This document shows, in pieces, positions 49,572 to 58,701 of a stretch of DNA of 64,000 nucleotides. A program made the translations under genes and the position numbers. The stretch is from assembly GCA_014378525.1 (NCBI GenBank), contig JACMNL010000074.1, positions 1 to 64,000 on the forward strand. Direction: 5' to 3'. Each line of letters opens with the position of its first letter. Within the stretch, counting starts at the first letter, position 1. Below the pieces are notes generated by a model. The model was not told where the DNA came from. It did not search any database and saw only the letters and a program-made list of their open reading frames with translations. Origin of the DNA: Bacteriovorax sp. Lineage in GTDB: Bacteria > Bdellovibrionota > Bacteriovoracia > Bacteriovoracales > Bacteriovoracaceae.

Positions 49572-50849
49572 ATGCTAGATATTAAATTCATCAGAGAAAA
49601 TTCTGACATTGTTAAGAATGCCTGCAAGCTGAAGAACATTACGCTTGATATTGACCAACTGCTCTCGATTGATAAAGAGCTTGTGTCGCTAAAAACTGAA
49701 GAACAAAATCTTTTAACGCAAAAAAACGGATTAACGGCGAAGATTCCTAAGGCCACTGCAGATGAACGCCCCGCGCTTATTGCTGAGAGTAAAGGAATGG
49801 ATGAAAAAGTAAAAGCACTTAAGCCAAAAGCTGAAGCTCTTGAAGAACAGTTGAAAGGCCTTTTATATCTGGTACCACAAATTCCTTCTCCACTTTCTCC
49901 GGTAGGAAAAGATGATAGTGATAACGTTGAAATTAAAAAACACGGAGTGCTTCCGAAATTTGATTTCACTCCGCTTGATCACGTACAAATTTTAGAGCAA
50001 CAGAATTGGGCCGACTTTGAAAGAATTGCAAAAGTATCAGGTTCACGATCATACTCACTAAGAAATGAAATGGTTTTAGTTGAAATGGCGATGCATAGAA
50101 TGGCCATGGATAAATTAATTTCGAAAGGCTTCAATCTTGTTTCAGTTCCTGCGTTCGCTCGCGAAGAAGCTTTATTTGGAACAGGACACTTTCCACAAGG
50201 AAGAGACCAGGCCTATTTTATTCCGGAACATAATCTATATCTGGCCGGAACTGCAGAAGTACAAATCAACTCACTTCACGCCAATGAAATTTTAAAAGAA
50301 TCTGAACTTCCGATTTTATACGCTGGATATTCTCCATGCTTTAGAAGTGAAGCAGGGTCATACGGCCGCGACGTACGTGGTTTAATCCGCGTTCACCAGT
50401 TCATGAAAGTCGAACAATTCGTCATTTGTAAAAATGATCCGGAAGAGTCAGCGAAGTGGCACCAGAAACTTCTTGAGACGTCAGAAGAAATCCTGATAGA
50501 CCTGGAACTTCCATATAGAATTGTAGAATGTTGTACGGGAGATATGGGGACAGGAAAATTTCGCATGTACGACGTGGAAGCATGGGTTCCTTCTGAATTA
50601 AAATACAGAGAGACTCACAGCTGTTCATCACTTTATGACTGGCAAGCTCGTCGTACTCAAACGAGATACCGTGACAGCGAAAATAAAGTTCAGTACGTTC
50701 ATACTTTAAACAACACTGCGATTGCAACTCCACGAATCCTGGTTCCTTTTTTAGAATGTCACCAGCAAAAAGACGGGACAGTAAAAATCCCGGCGAAGCT
50801 GCAAAGATATATGGATGGAAAACCTTTTATCGGTAAAGCAGTAGACTAA
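49572..50849 (+). CDS. serS: seryl-tRNA synthetase
   Basis: A 425-residue class II synthetase that charges tRNA-Ser and tRNA-Sec. The N-terminal 110 residues form the long coiled-coil arm (KTEEQNLLTQKNGLTAKIPK onward); motif 2 is AGYSPCFRSEAGSYGRDVRG and motif 3 is NNTAIATPRILVPFLE. ATG 49572 has AAGGGA 5 nt upstream and yields the standard MLDIKFIREN start; the longer ORF reaching 49401 is not supported. Its stop overlaps that of the convergent PAP2 gene by 4 bp. Confidence 0.96.
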   Translation: MLDIKFIRENSDIVKNACKLKNITLDIDQLLSIDKELVSLKTEEQNLLTQKNGLTAKIPKATADERPALIAESKGMDEKVKALKPKAEALEEQLKGLLYLVPQIPSPLSPVGKDDSDNVEIKKHGVLPKFDFTPLDHVQILEQQNWADFERIAKVSGSRSYSLRNEMVLVEMAMHRMAMDKLISKGFNLVSVPAFAREEALFGTGHFPQGRDQAYFIPEHNLYLAGTAEVQINSLHANEILKESELPILYAGYSPCFRSEAGSYGRDVRGLIRVHQFMKVEQFVICKNDPEESAKWHQKLLETSEEILIDLELPYRIVECCTGDMGTGKFRMYDVEAWVPSELKYRETHSCSSLYDWQARRTQTRYRDSENKVQYVHTLNNTAIATPRILVPFLECHQQKDGTVKIPAKLQRYMDGKPFIGKAVD

Positions 50850-51577
50850 AAATATTTTATTAGTGCAAGGCCTTTGATATTTCCATCATAAAGTGGAACG
50901 ATTGTAAGGCCTGCATCTTTCTCACCACTCGCATCTCTTTTCAATTTATCAATTTTAGAAATTCCGATTCCATAGGCAAGACCTATAGTTGCTCCGGCAA
51001 GTACATCATGCAGGTAATGATAATTATCGTTGATACGGCTTGCTCCTACGAAAGATGCCATGGCGAGTGCGGGGACTCCCCATTGCCAGCCATGTTCTTC
51101 GTATACAAATCCAGCGAATGCAAAAGCAGTCGTAGCATGGCCGGAAGGAAATGAATTTCGTGCATTACTGTTTGGTCTTGGTTCTCTCACAGTATATTTT
51201 ATTGCAGTTGTAACAGCAGAAGCATAGGCCGTTGCTTTTATCATTCCTATCGCACGTGAATAACCTAATTTATTTCCGGTGTATCCATCGAGACTCATGC
51301 CGATTGAGTAAAGTGCATTGGGAATCATCTGGCCTGCGAGGTCACCGAATTTTGAGAAACTTCCGAGCGGCTTATCATTGACGAATTCCGACTGCGTAGG
51401 ATCGACAATAGAATCTTCAAAAATCAGAACACCAAGAGTCAGTGCACCACCAACATATAAAACATTTCTTGCAGTGGTCGTGAATGGCGAAAGACTTTCA
51501 TCTTTCAAATCAGACATATCCCATGCATGTGCACTGAATGAAAAAAGAGCGACTAAAACCAGCGTGTATTTATTCAT
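50846..51577 (-). CDS. PAP2-family phosphatase
   Basis: A 243-residue protein with a signal peptide (ending SAHAWD), several hydrophobic stretches and PAP2 motifs KYTVREPRP, SFPSGHATTAFAFA and SRINDNYHYLHDVLAG. All three motifs are intact. It resembles periplasm-facing lipid phosphatases or phosphatidylglycerophosphatase-like PAP2 enzymes, and it is the fourth PAP2 protein in this window. Substrate unknown. Confidence 0.85.
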   Translation of the reverse strand: MNKYTLVLVALFSFSAHAWDMSDLKDESLSPFTTTARNVLYVGGALTLGVLIFEDSIVDPTQSEFVNDKPLGSFSKFGDLAGQMIPNALYSIGMSLDGYTGNKLGYSRAIGMIKATAYASAVTTAIKYTVREPRPNSNARNSFPSGHATTAFAFAGFVYEEHGWQWGVPALAMASFVGASRINDNYHYLHDVLAGATIGLAYGIGISKIDKLKRDASGEKDAGLTIVPLYDGNIKGLALIKYF

Positions 51578-51836
51578 TATTATCCTTCATTACATAAAGA
51601 ATAATGTTATCAGTAACCAGGTTTTTAACAACGAAAGACTAGTATGATTCTGCTCAAGATAGCTAAATGGATTAATTGTAATGTCGTAAAGCCTCCCAAT
51701 GAACCCGACTTCTTTTAGTCGTGTATTACTCAATTTTATTGTCCATGTTATTAAAACTTGGGAAGAGAACAATAATTGAACAATGTAAACATATTTGCTC
51801 GTTAACACTTTGCCCTACTGTGACGATAGGATTCAT

Positions 51837-52472
51837 ATGAGTATTAGAATCCTGATTGTCGACGACGATCAAATCAATTCACGAATCCTTTCCCAGCGCC
51901 TGAAGAAACGCGGTTTCGCAGTAACTTGTGTTGAGTCCGGTAAAGAGTGTCTGGAAACTCTATTAAACGATACTCCTGATCTGATCATGCTCGACATTGT
52001 TATGCCAGAGATGACAGGGATGCAGGTTCTTCAATATGTAAGAACAGTTTATTCATCAATTGATATACCTATTATTATGGCCACGTCGAAAGACGATGTA
52101 ACGGACATTGTCGATTCACTAAAACTTGGTGCCAACGATTATTTACAAAAGCCTGTTAACATCGATATCGCAGAAGCGCGTATCAATGCACAGATCAATG
52201 CCGTAAGAAATTATCGTGATGCCATGGAAAAAAAAGAAGTGGAATCGATCAACAATCTGATAGCAACATACAATCATGAAATTAATAATCCACTGACGAT
52301 TGCATTTGGACTCGTAAGAAAAGCGAAAAAAGAAGAAAGCCTTGAGTATTTCGACCGCATTCAGGATGCACTTAAACGCGTTTCAAATATCGTTAAAGAG
52401 ATTGAGAGGATCACTGCTCATACTGAAGAGCAGGTCGATCATGATAAAACCAGAAAAATTAGAATTGGGTAG
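51837..52472 (+). CDS. response regulator with H-box dimerisation domain but no ATPase
   Basis: A 211-residue protein. Residues 1-122 are a CheY-type receiver (DDD pocket, Asp53 in LIMLDIVMPEMTG, Lys of YLQKPVN). Residues 135-195 look like a histidine-kinase DHp hairpin with the H-box ATYNHEINNPLTIAFG (His147), but no ATP-binding domain follows. It could pass phosphate from the Asp to its own His or to a partner, act as a phosphorelay intermediate, or bind a separate kinase ATPase. ATG 51837 is preferred over 51795 since it starts right at the receiver. The end overlaps a convergent gene by 14 bp. Confidence 0.82.
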   Translation: MSIRILIVDDDQINSRILSQRLKKRGFAVTCVESGKECLETLLNDTPDLIMLDIVMPEMTGMQVLQYVRTVYSSIDIPIIMATSKDDVTDIVDSLKLGANDYLQKPVNIDIAEARINAQINAVRNYRDAMEKKEVESINNLIATYNHEINNPLTIAFGLVRKAKKEESLEYFDRIQDALKRVSNIVKEIERITAHTEEQVDHDKTRKIRIG

Positions 52473-53229
52473 GATCAAGATATTTGATTTGAAGAATTAA
52501 CTTTGATTTCTCATTGGAGATATTAGTTTGCTTTAAACTATTATCATTTTCATCATATTCAGGCGGAGTAAGTCCAAGCTTTGCGGCCATCAATGTGTAA
52601 TAATCTTTTTTAGGCACTCTCAGGTCGCTTACCAGATTGAAGGTCTCATTCCATATATTCTTATTAAGAATCGCTGTAATGGCATTTATGCAATTCTGCT
52701 GATGTACTAAATGCAGCAGTTCAAATCCTGTCTTAAGATTTTTTTTACCTTGCAAAAAAAAGACGGGATGACGTTTCTCTCCATAAAGTCCACCAGGTCT
52801 TATAATCGTTAAATGAGAAAACCGCGAACGCAAATAATCTTCAGTCTGGATTAACACTGGAGAAGAAGTGTGAGTTAAATTTGTTACTGTGTTTTCATCA
52901 ACAATCCCCATATCTTTAGCGTAAACAGATGTAGAGCTGGTAAAGATGATTTTTTTATCTTCAGGAATCTTGTCAAAAAAGTTTTTAACAATGGCGAAAT
53001 CCAGTGGAGGAATTGTATAAATAAGAATATCTGATTTATGGATATCCTCAGGCAAACTTCCAGTATGGGCCAGGTCATACTGCAGGTAGGGAATCGCCAG
53101 ACTTTTAAACTCAGCACTTTTGTCATGCACAGTCGTGGCAAGAACCTTAAATCCGCTTTTTATCAAATGCTGCGCCAGTGGTTTTCCTAACCATCCGCAC
53201 CCAATCAGGCATAATTTTTCGTTCTTCAT
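52459..53229 (-). CDS. NAD-dependent epimerase/SDR-like protein (YeeZ-like)
   Basis: A 256-residue extended SDR-like protein: LCLIGCGWLGKPLAQHLIKSG (nucleotide-binding GXGXXG), then FTSSTSVYAKDMG and the RPGGLYGEKRHP segment. The typical YXXXK catalytic motif is not obvious, as in the YeeZ group, so it may have lost or changed activity. The start at 53229 has GGGAG 8 nt upstream; ATG 53250 lies before that site. Substrate unknown. Confidence 0.78.
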   Translation of the reverse strand: MKNEKLCLIGCGWLGKPLAQHLIKSGFKVLATTVHDKSAEFKSLAIPYLQYDLAHTGSLPEDIHKSDILIYTIPPLDFAIVKNFFDKIPEDKKIIFTSSTSVYAKDMGIVDENTVTNLTHTSSPVLIQTEDYLRSRFSHLTIIRPGGLYGEKRHPVFFLQGKKNLKTGFELLHLVHQQNCINAITAILNKNIWNETFNLVSDLRVPKKDYYTLMAAKLGLTPPEYDENDNSLKQTNISNEKSKLILQIKYLDPTQF

Positions 53230-53290
53230 TTGATTAGCTCCCGGCTTCATACTATCATTGAGAAAATTTAAATCCTACAGGAGTTTTATA

Positions 53291-53719
53291 ATGAAAAATA
53301 TTTTTTTAGCAGTTGTCGTTTCAGTGCTGGCAACTAATGCAGGGGCCTTCACTGATCCAAAAGTTGGTGGAATGGTTACTCTTAAAAAAGGTCTGGAAAA
53401 AAAGCTGGTAAAAGGCGGCGCACTTTTTATCTACGCAAAACAAGCAGGACCTGATACAGGGCCTAACGACAGGACACCACCTGTTGCCGTTATTAAAATT
53501 GAGAACCCTACTTTTCCCCAGGCCTTCGTCATCACACAAAAAAACGTGATGATTCCTGGAGCTGACTTTAAGGGACCGGTTCATGTGATCGCCAGATATT
53601 CTCCGATAGGGGATGCTATGGCAAAACCCGGTTCAATCCAGGGATTTGATCCGAAATATCCTTCAACTGATTTAGGAAATAAAAATCTTAATATTGAATT
53701 GAACACAGAAATTAAGTAA
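53291..53719 (+). CDS. secreted protein with CcmI/CycH C-terminal-like domain
   Basis: A 142-residue protein with a signal peptide (ending NAGAFTD). The mature domain resembles the periplasmic C-terminal domain of cytochrome c biogenesis factors CcmI/CycH: GGALFIYAKQAGP, PPVAVIKIENPTFPQAFVIT and NVMIPGADFKGPVHVIARYS, then GSIQGFDP. In CcmI this domain is fused to TPR repeats and binds apocytochrome; here it stands alone. CAGGAG site. It begins a five-gene run with the TldD/PmbA protease pair. Confidence 0.72.
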   Translation: MKNIFLAVVVSVLATNAGAFTDPKVGGMVTLKKGLEKKLVKGGALFIYAKQAGPDTGPNDRTPPVAVIKIENPTFPQAFVITQKNVMIPGADFKGPVHVIARYSPIGDAMAKPGSIQGFDPKYPSTDLGNKNLNIELNTEIK

Positions 53720-54366
53720 TGAGTGCGGTTCCTGATTATTCATTATTTCCAAATAAGGAAGAATGGGGAACCGGTGATGAGGCGATGGATAACCGTTTAT
53801 CCGTCGCCATGAAAAAAGTAAAAGATGATTTAACTTTATCAAACATCAGCGAATTTTATTTTTACGGACTCTCTCTCAAGCCACGCGCCTATAATCCTGC
53901 CTTTCACACAACAATTGAACTCGTCACCAAAGCTTTTCTTTTTTGTCTCGATCCTGATGGTTACAATGATCAGTTAATGCAAAAAATGAAAGGGGATTAC
54001 GACAACAAAAAGAAAGTGGTTTTTGAAATGCCAGAGGCCCTGGCCATTCAAAATGAACTCAAAGCTAAAAAAGTTTTCCGCTACAAAGGACAGATTGATT
54101 TTTATCTTCACCGCCAGGATAAAGACGAGCGAAATCCTTTTGTACGGCCTCTGCTCAAGCGTGCCCCCATAGAATTGCACGCAAAGATAACTTTCAAAGA
54201 GTTTAAAACTTACTTAAACGGGGATAATGACAACTCTGCTTACAATGACCCTTTCTTTCATGCCCTGCGCATGCAGAACCAGATTCTTTTAATCGAAAAC
54301 CTCGGTGAATTTTGGTATCATCAAGGTCAGATTTTTTCTTTTCCATTATTCGATAGTAAACTTTAG
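53719..54366 (+). CDS. hypothetical protein upstream of TldD
   Basis: A 215-residue soluble protein without signal peptide or membrane helix. No family recognised. It has an even spread of charged and aromatic residues and just one cysteine (FLFCLDPDG). It shares one base with the previous gene (TAATG) and ends 9 bp before the TldD-like gene, so it is probably made with the protease pair. Confidence 0.65.
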   Translation: MSAVPDYSLFPNKEEWGTGDEAMDNRLSVAMKKVKDDLTLSNISEFYFYGLSLKPRAYNPAFHTTIELVTKAFLFCLDPDGYNDQLMQKMKGDYDNKKKVVFEMPEALAIQNELKAKKVFRYKGQIDFYLHRQDKDERNPFVRPLLKRAPIELHAKITFKEFKTYLNGDNDNSAYNDPFFHALRMQNQILLIENLGEFWYHQGQIFSFPLFDSKL

Positions 54367-54375
54367 GAGTTCCCG

Positions 54376-55740
54376 ATGGATATCAGAAACATTTTAGACA
54401 GACTTGATCTAAAAAAATTCCCATGTCTTTTTGTAGATGTGAGAATTGAGCGCACTCAATCTTCCGGCATTGGTTTTCAAAACGGAGAACTAATCGGCGC
54501 AACAGAGAGGCCGGTGCTTGGTGCTTTCATCCGCATTCATCACCATGGGGCATGGTACTACTGTTCAACAACAGCAGTGACAAACCTGAATGCTGAAATT
54601 GAAAAACTTATCGATCAGGCCGACAACAGTAAAAAATCTTCAAACACATATGATGTTCCAGGAAACAACGGCACTCATCATTTAATTAATAAAGCAGCAC
54701 AGGCCTTCTCTAATATTTCTCTTGAAACAAAAGTTAAGATGTGTGAAACCTACTTACCGTTGATTCAAAAAATAGCGAACCTTCAGGACTCAACTGTTCG
54801 TTACACTGATTTGTATAAAGAAAAATTTTATAAGTCTTCAGTAGGGACAGAGTTTTCTTATGACTTTAACCAGGCGGGATTTGCTTTCAGCGCGACTTTA
54901 AAAAAAGACAGCGATTTATTTGCAGACAGTTTTAGAAAATATGCAACGGACTTTAAAGAGTTTTCAGGAATGGAAAAAGACATTCTTGCTTATTACACTG
55001 AAGCTCAAAGATTCCTTGGCGCAGAAACAGTTGTACCGGGAAAATATAAAGTTGTTTTATCACCTGAGATCACGGGAGTTTTCACTCACGAATCTTTCGG
55101 CCATAAGTCTGAAGCAGATTTCATGATGGGTGACCCGGAAGCGACAAAAGAATGGAAGCTGGGTAGCATGATCGGATCAAGTTGCCTTTCAATCGTTGAT
55201 ACTGGAGTTCATGAAAATACGTCTGGCTATTGCCCGATTGATGACGAAGGAACTCTTGCTCAAAGAAATTATCTGATTAAAGACGGTGTTCTTTCGGGAA
55301 GACTGCACTCTACTCATACAGCAAACGTTCTGGAAGAAAAACCTACCGGAAACGCGAGAGCGATGAACTTTGAGTTTGAACCAATCGTACGTATGACTTC
55401 AACTTATATTGAGGGTGGAAAAACTCCATTCAAGGAATTATTAAAACAGGCAGAAGGTGGAGTGTATTTCTATAACTTCAAACATGGAACAGGCGGAAGT
55501 ACTTTCACGATTGCACCGACAAGGGCCTACAGAATTAAAAACGGTGAACTTGCTGAGCCGGTAAAAGTTGCGGTTCTTTCAGGATCTGTTTTTGAAACAT
55601 TAAAATTAATTGAAGCATGCGGTGATGATTTTGAACTTCATAATTCTGCTTTTGGTGGATGTGGAAAAATGGAGCAGTCTCCACTTCCAGTAGCAGACGG
55701 TGGCCCTTCGATTTTAATTAATGGAATGCAAATTTCTTAA
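54376..55740 (+). CDS. TldD-family metalloprotease subunit
   Basis: A 454-residue member of the TldD/PmbA (U62) family. The zinc-binding motif is HESFGHKSEAD (HEXXXH) near residue 235, and the C-terminus has GSVFETLKLIEACGDDFE and SPLPVADGGPSIL. TldD and TldE form a heterodimeric protease known for maturing microcin B17 and degrading CcdA. GGAGTTCCCG site. The next gene encodes the partner subunit. Confidence 0.88.
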   Translation: MDIRNILDRLDLKKFPCLFVDVRIERTQSSGIGFQNGELIGATERPVLGAFIRIHHHGAWYYCSTTAVTNLNAEIEKLIDQADNSKKSSNTYDVPGNNGTHHLINKAAQAFSNISLETKVKMCETYLPLIQKIANLQDSTVRYTDLYKEKFYKSSVGTEFSYDFNQAGFAFSATLKKDSDLFADSFRKYATDFKEFSGMEKDILAYYTEAQRFLGAETVVPGKYKVVLSPEITGVFTHESFGHKSEADFMMGDPEATKEWKLGSMIGSSCLSIVDTGVHENTSGYCPIDDEGTLAQRNYLIKDGVLSGRLHSTHTANVLEEKPTGNARAMNFEFEPIVRMTSTYIEGGKTPFKELLKQAEGGVYFYNFKHGTGGSTFTIAPTRAYRIKNGELAEPVKVAVLSGSVFETLKLIEACGDDFELHNSAFGGCGKMEQSPLPVADGGPSILINGMQIS

Positions 55741-55754
55741 AAAAGGATTAAAAA

Positions 55755-56990
55755 ATGAAATACGATATTATTACGGATACAGAAGAGTCATTATCAGTTG
55801 AAGTCGTCGGTGGAGTGGTAAACTCTTCAAGAAATAAAAATGTGACAAAAAAAGGCATCCGTCTTTTTGAAGGCAATAAAATTTATACTACTTCATTCGT
55901 AGGTGATATTGCTGACAGCGAACTTGTAAAAAAGGCCCAGGCCACTAAGACTGTAGGAATTCCTTACGAATACAATTTACCTGTTTACAAGAATATGAGC
56001 ATGGTTGATAAGGAAAGTTTTGAAAAACCATTAAACAGCATTATTGAAGCGATTGAGAAAACTCAGGAACGTCTTCAGGGTTTCTCCAATGAATTTGTTT
56101 TCAACGGAAAATTCAACAGAGCAATTTATTCAGTAACAATACAAAATGACAGTGGCGAGCTTCTTGAAAAAAAATATGCAACGAATGAATGGTATTACCT
56201 TTTTAAAAAAGTAGGATCACCAAATCTTATGGACGGATACATTCAGGGAACCGGCAGAACTCTGGACATCGATGATGTTATGGATAAAAATATTCCTTAC
56301 CTAGCTGCTTACAATAACGAAATTAAATTTCAAAATGGATCTTACCCGGTTTTATTTGTTGAAGGCGGACAACTAACATCAAAACTTTCAGAATCATTCC
56401 GCGCAGACAAATACTGTGAAGGTTCTGCTTTATTCAGCGGAAAAATAAACCAGCAATTGTTCAGCAAAGATTTTTCTGTTTACGACATTAACTATTCACC
56501 CGAACACGGAATATACCGCAAGTTCGATGCTGAAGGAACAATCAGAAAAATTACCAAACTTCCACTCATTGAAAATGGCGTAATGAAAAATATCATCGCA
56601 GATCTTCGATATGCTAAAAAGTATGGAGTAGAAGCGACTGGAAACGGTCACCGTACTTTTGATTCAGGAATTGCACTTGGTTTTAACTCATTCACGATCA
56701 GAGCAGGTAAAAGAACAACGCAGGAAATTTTAAAATCTCTCGATAACTGTATTGTCGTATTCATGGGTGACGGTGGAGATTTTACTGATAAAGGTGAATT
56801 TTCAACTCCATTACAACTATCTTACCTGGTTCAGAAGGGAGAAATCACAGGACGTCTTCCGCAGCTAACGGTGAAGACTTCGATCAATGAAATGTTTAAT
56901 ACCCGTCTGATTGAAATTGCCAGTGATGGATTCCAGAAAGATCAGTTGAACCCGTCTATCTTTACTGAGATGGAAATTTTCGTAAACTAA
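55755..56990 (+). CDS. PmbA/TldE-family protease subunit
   Basis: A 411-residue protein of the same family lacking the HEXXXH zinc motif, as expected of the non-catalytic TldE/PmbA subunit. The fold's C-terminal part shows ATGNGHRTFDSGIALGFN and VVFMGDGGDFTDKGEFSTP. It is 14 bp behind the TldD-like gene and should form the TldD-TldE complex. AAAGGAT site. Confidence 0.82.
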   Translation: MKYDIITDTEESLSVEVVGGVVNSSRNKNVTKKGIRLFEGNKIYTTSFVGDIADSELVKKAQATKTVGIPYEYNLPVYKNMSMVDKESFEKPLNSIIEAIEKTQERLQGFSNEFVFNGKFNRAIYSVTIQNDSGELLEKKYATNEWYYLFKKVGSPNLMDGYIQGTGRTLDIDDVMDKNIPYLAAYNNEIKFQNGSYPVLFVEGGQLTSKLSESFRADKYCEGSALFSGKINQQLFSKDFSVYDINYSPEHGIYRKFDAEGTIRKITKLPLIENGVMKNIIADLRYAKKYGVEATGNGHRTFDSGIALGFNSFTIRAGKRTTQEILKSLDNCIVVFMGDGGDFTDKGEFSTPLQLSYLVQKGEITGRLPQLTVKTSINEMFNTRLIEIASDGFQKDQLNPSIFTEMEIFVN

Positions 56991-57421
56991 TGGATTTTAT
57001 TTTTTTACCACCGGGCCTTTCCGGCGATCAAATTCAAGAGTACAGAAAAAAATGCGACTGTATTATGATCGATTTCAAAAAATTACAAACGACCGACTCG
57101 TATATCATTGATGACGAGTCGTTTTTCAAACTCCAACCGCTGCGTTTGGTAGTCATCAGGCTCAAAGATTTTAATTATCAATGGGGAATTCTAAAGGATC
57201 GTTTTAGAAGGAACACAATGATTGTGGCCTCTGATATTGATGTGCGCTCTTACCCTGAAATAAGTCAGTATCTGGAGTCTCAAGGCGTGGCCTTATTGAT
57301 GTGTAGAAGTGAAGGAAATGGATTGAGTCTGGAAAGTCTGACCAAAAGTTTATCGAGCCTAAAATTTAAATCAATCCTGGTGGAAGACAGGATTGATTTA
57401 ATAAAAGAATTCTCCATGTAG
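56990..57421 (+). CDS. hypothetical protein after TldD/PmbA pair
   Basis: A 143-residue soluble protein with no signal peptide. Two cysteines (CDCIMIDF) and another (LLMCRSEG) are present. No family recognised. Its ATG shares a base with the PmbA-like stop (TAATG), so it is coupled to the protease pair and may be a substrate, adaptor or inhibitor; this is inference. Confidence 0.65.
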   Translation: MDFIFLPPGLSGDQIQEYRKKCDCIMIDFKKLQTTDSYIIDDESFFKLQPLRLVVIRLKDFNYQWGILKDRFRRNTMIVASDIDVRSYPEISQYLESQGVALLMCRSEGNGLSLESLTKSLSSLKFKSILVEDRIDLIKEFSM

Positions 57422-57429
57422 AATTATTT

Positions 57430-57780
57430 TTATGGTGTCACTTCCACGGCCTGTTTTTCAACTTGTTTCAAATCAATTTTTTTTGCATTCAACAGTTCAA
57501 CTGCTTTATCGGGGTCTTTTCTCACCATGTTTACAGCAATATCTTTAATCCCGTTGACCTGCGCATCGGTCATAACTGCAATTTCTTTTTTTGCTTTCTG
57601 ATAATCGGCATCTGTTATTTTTCCCTGCTTTTTAAGCATTTCGAGACTCTTAATTATTTCGTCTTTTGAAACAGAAATATTTGAGAGCGGATCTACATTG
57701 AGGTCTTCTGCTGCAGATAATGGTGAATGAAAGCTAAAGAAAGTAAAAAGAGAGACGAGCAGGATTTTGCCAGTAAACAT
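57430..57780 (-). CDS. secreted protein with SHOCT-like segment
   Basis: A 116-residue protein with a signal peptide (ending PLSAAED). The mature part includes LEMLKKQGKITDADYQKAKK, which resembles a SHOCT (short C-terminal) oligomerisation motif, then a helical tail. Role unknown. Convergent with the TldD/PmbA run, 8 bp away. Confidence 0.6.
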   Translation of the reverse strand: MFTGKILLVSLFTFFSFHSPLSAAEDLNVDPLSNISVSKDEIIKSLEMLKKQGKITDADYQKAKKEIAVMTDAQVNGIKDIAVNMVRKDPDKAVELLNAKKIDLKQVEKQAVEVTP

Positions 57781-57877
57781 CGAAATTCCTCCTAAGCTAA
57801 AACTTTGAGCAGAATATCACAGGAAAAAAAATGGAGGGAAAATATGTGTAAGTAGCTGATGGAGGGTAAAGTTTTGA

Positions 57878-57899
57878 GCACCTCTATGAATGGAGGTGC
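57878..57899. repeat. hairpin downstream of yebC/yeeN-type gene
   Basis: A 7-bp inverted repeat (GCACCTC 57878-57884 with GAGGTGC 57893-57899), 25 bp after the yebC/yeeN stop. No T-run follows on either strand, so terminator activity is doubtful. Confidence 0.45.
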
Positions 57900-57923
57900 C
57901 CAAGAATTGTGGAGTCTTTATAA

Positions 57924-58655
57924 TTAAAGATCAGCGAATGAGTCGTCGTACTTAACGTTGTGGTAAACTTTCGTTACGTCATCATCACTTTCAAGCAGGT
58001 CAACAAGCTTTGTGACAGTCTTAAACGTTTCTTTATCAATCTCTTTAAATGTAAGCGGCACTCTTTCAAGGCCTGCTTCTTCTGCTTTAAGTTTTAACTG
58101 ATCAAGTTTTGTTTGAATCGGGCCGAACGCTTCCATTGGCCCTGTGACAGTGTAAAAACCATCTTCAAGAATAACATCATCCGCACCCGCATCGATCATA
58201 TCTAAAGTGAAGTCATCTTCATTTAAACCAGCTTCTGGGATTTCAAATACAGCTTTACGTTCGAACACGAACTGAAGACAGCCCGTAGTTCCAAGAGATC
58301 CGCCGCACTTGTTGAAAAAGTTTCTTACGTTCGCAACAGTTCTTGTCCCGTTGTTAGTAGAGGCTTCAACGAAAATCGCAACACCGTTTGGCCCGTAACC
58401 TTCATAAGCGATATCCGCGTATCCTTCATCTTCATTTCCCATACCTTTTTTAATGGCACGGTCGATGTTGTCTTTAGGAACGTTATATTTTCTTGATTTT
58501 TCCAGAGCGATTCGAAGCATGAAGTTTGATTCAATCTCTTCGCCACCTTGTTTTACTGCTTTTGTGACTTCGCGAAGGCACTTTGTATACATCAACGATC
58601 TGATTTTATCCTGATCGCCTTTTTTTTCTTTGATGTTATTCCACTTACGTCCCAT
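57924..58655 (-). CDS. YebC/PmpR (TACO1) family protein, YeeN-like
   Basis: A 243-residue protein of the YebC/TACO1 family: the NVPKDNIDRAIKKG and YEGYGPNGVAIFVEASTNN signatures are visible, with the acidic third domain DAGADDVILEDG. The N-terminus MGRKWNNIKEKK is of the YeeN subtype, not the MAGHSKW of classical YebC. Members were annotated as transcription regulators; mitochondrial TACO1 and, by recent reports, bacterial relatives help ribosomes translate proline-rich stretches. It lies just after GNAT and ABC-F genes on the same strand. Confidence 0.9.
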   Translation of the reverse strand: MGRKWNNIKEKKGDQDKIRSLMYTKCLREVTKAVKQGGEEIESNFMLRIALEKSRKYNVPKDNIDRAIKKGMGNEDEGYADIAYEGYGPNGVAIFVEASTNNGTRTVANVRNFFNKCGGSLGTTGCLQFVFERKAVFEIPEAGLNEDDFTLDMIDAGADDVILEDGFYTVTGPMEAFGPIQTKLDQLKLKAEEAGLERVPLTFKEIDKETFKTVTKLVDLLESDDDVTKVYHNVKYDDSFADL

Positions 58656-58701
58656 GGGTCTTCCTTCGATGTAGTAGTTCTTAAAAGTTTGAAAAATTTT
58701 A

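Noticed and set aside
51590-51808. 72-codon minus-strand ORF in the gap before the receiver gene
   Set aside because: No ribosome site, biased to Leu/Ile/Thr as random AT-rich frames are, and no neighbour in tight spacing. The 259-bp gap otherwise shows no clear feature.
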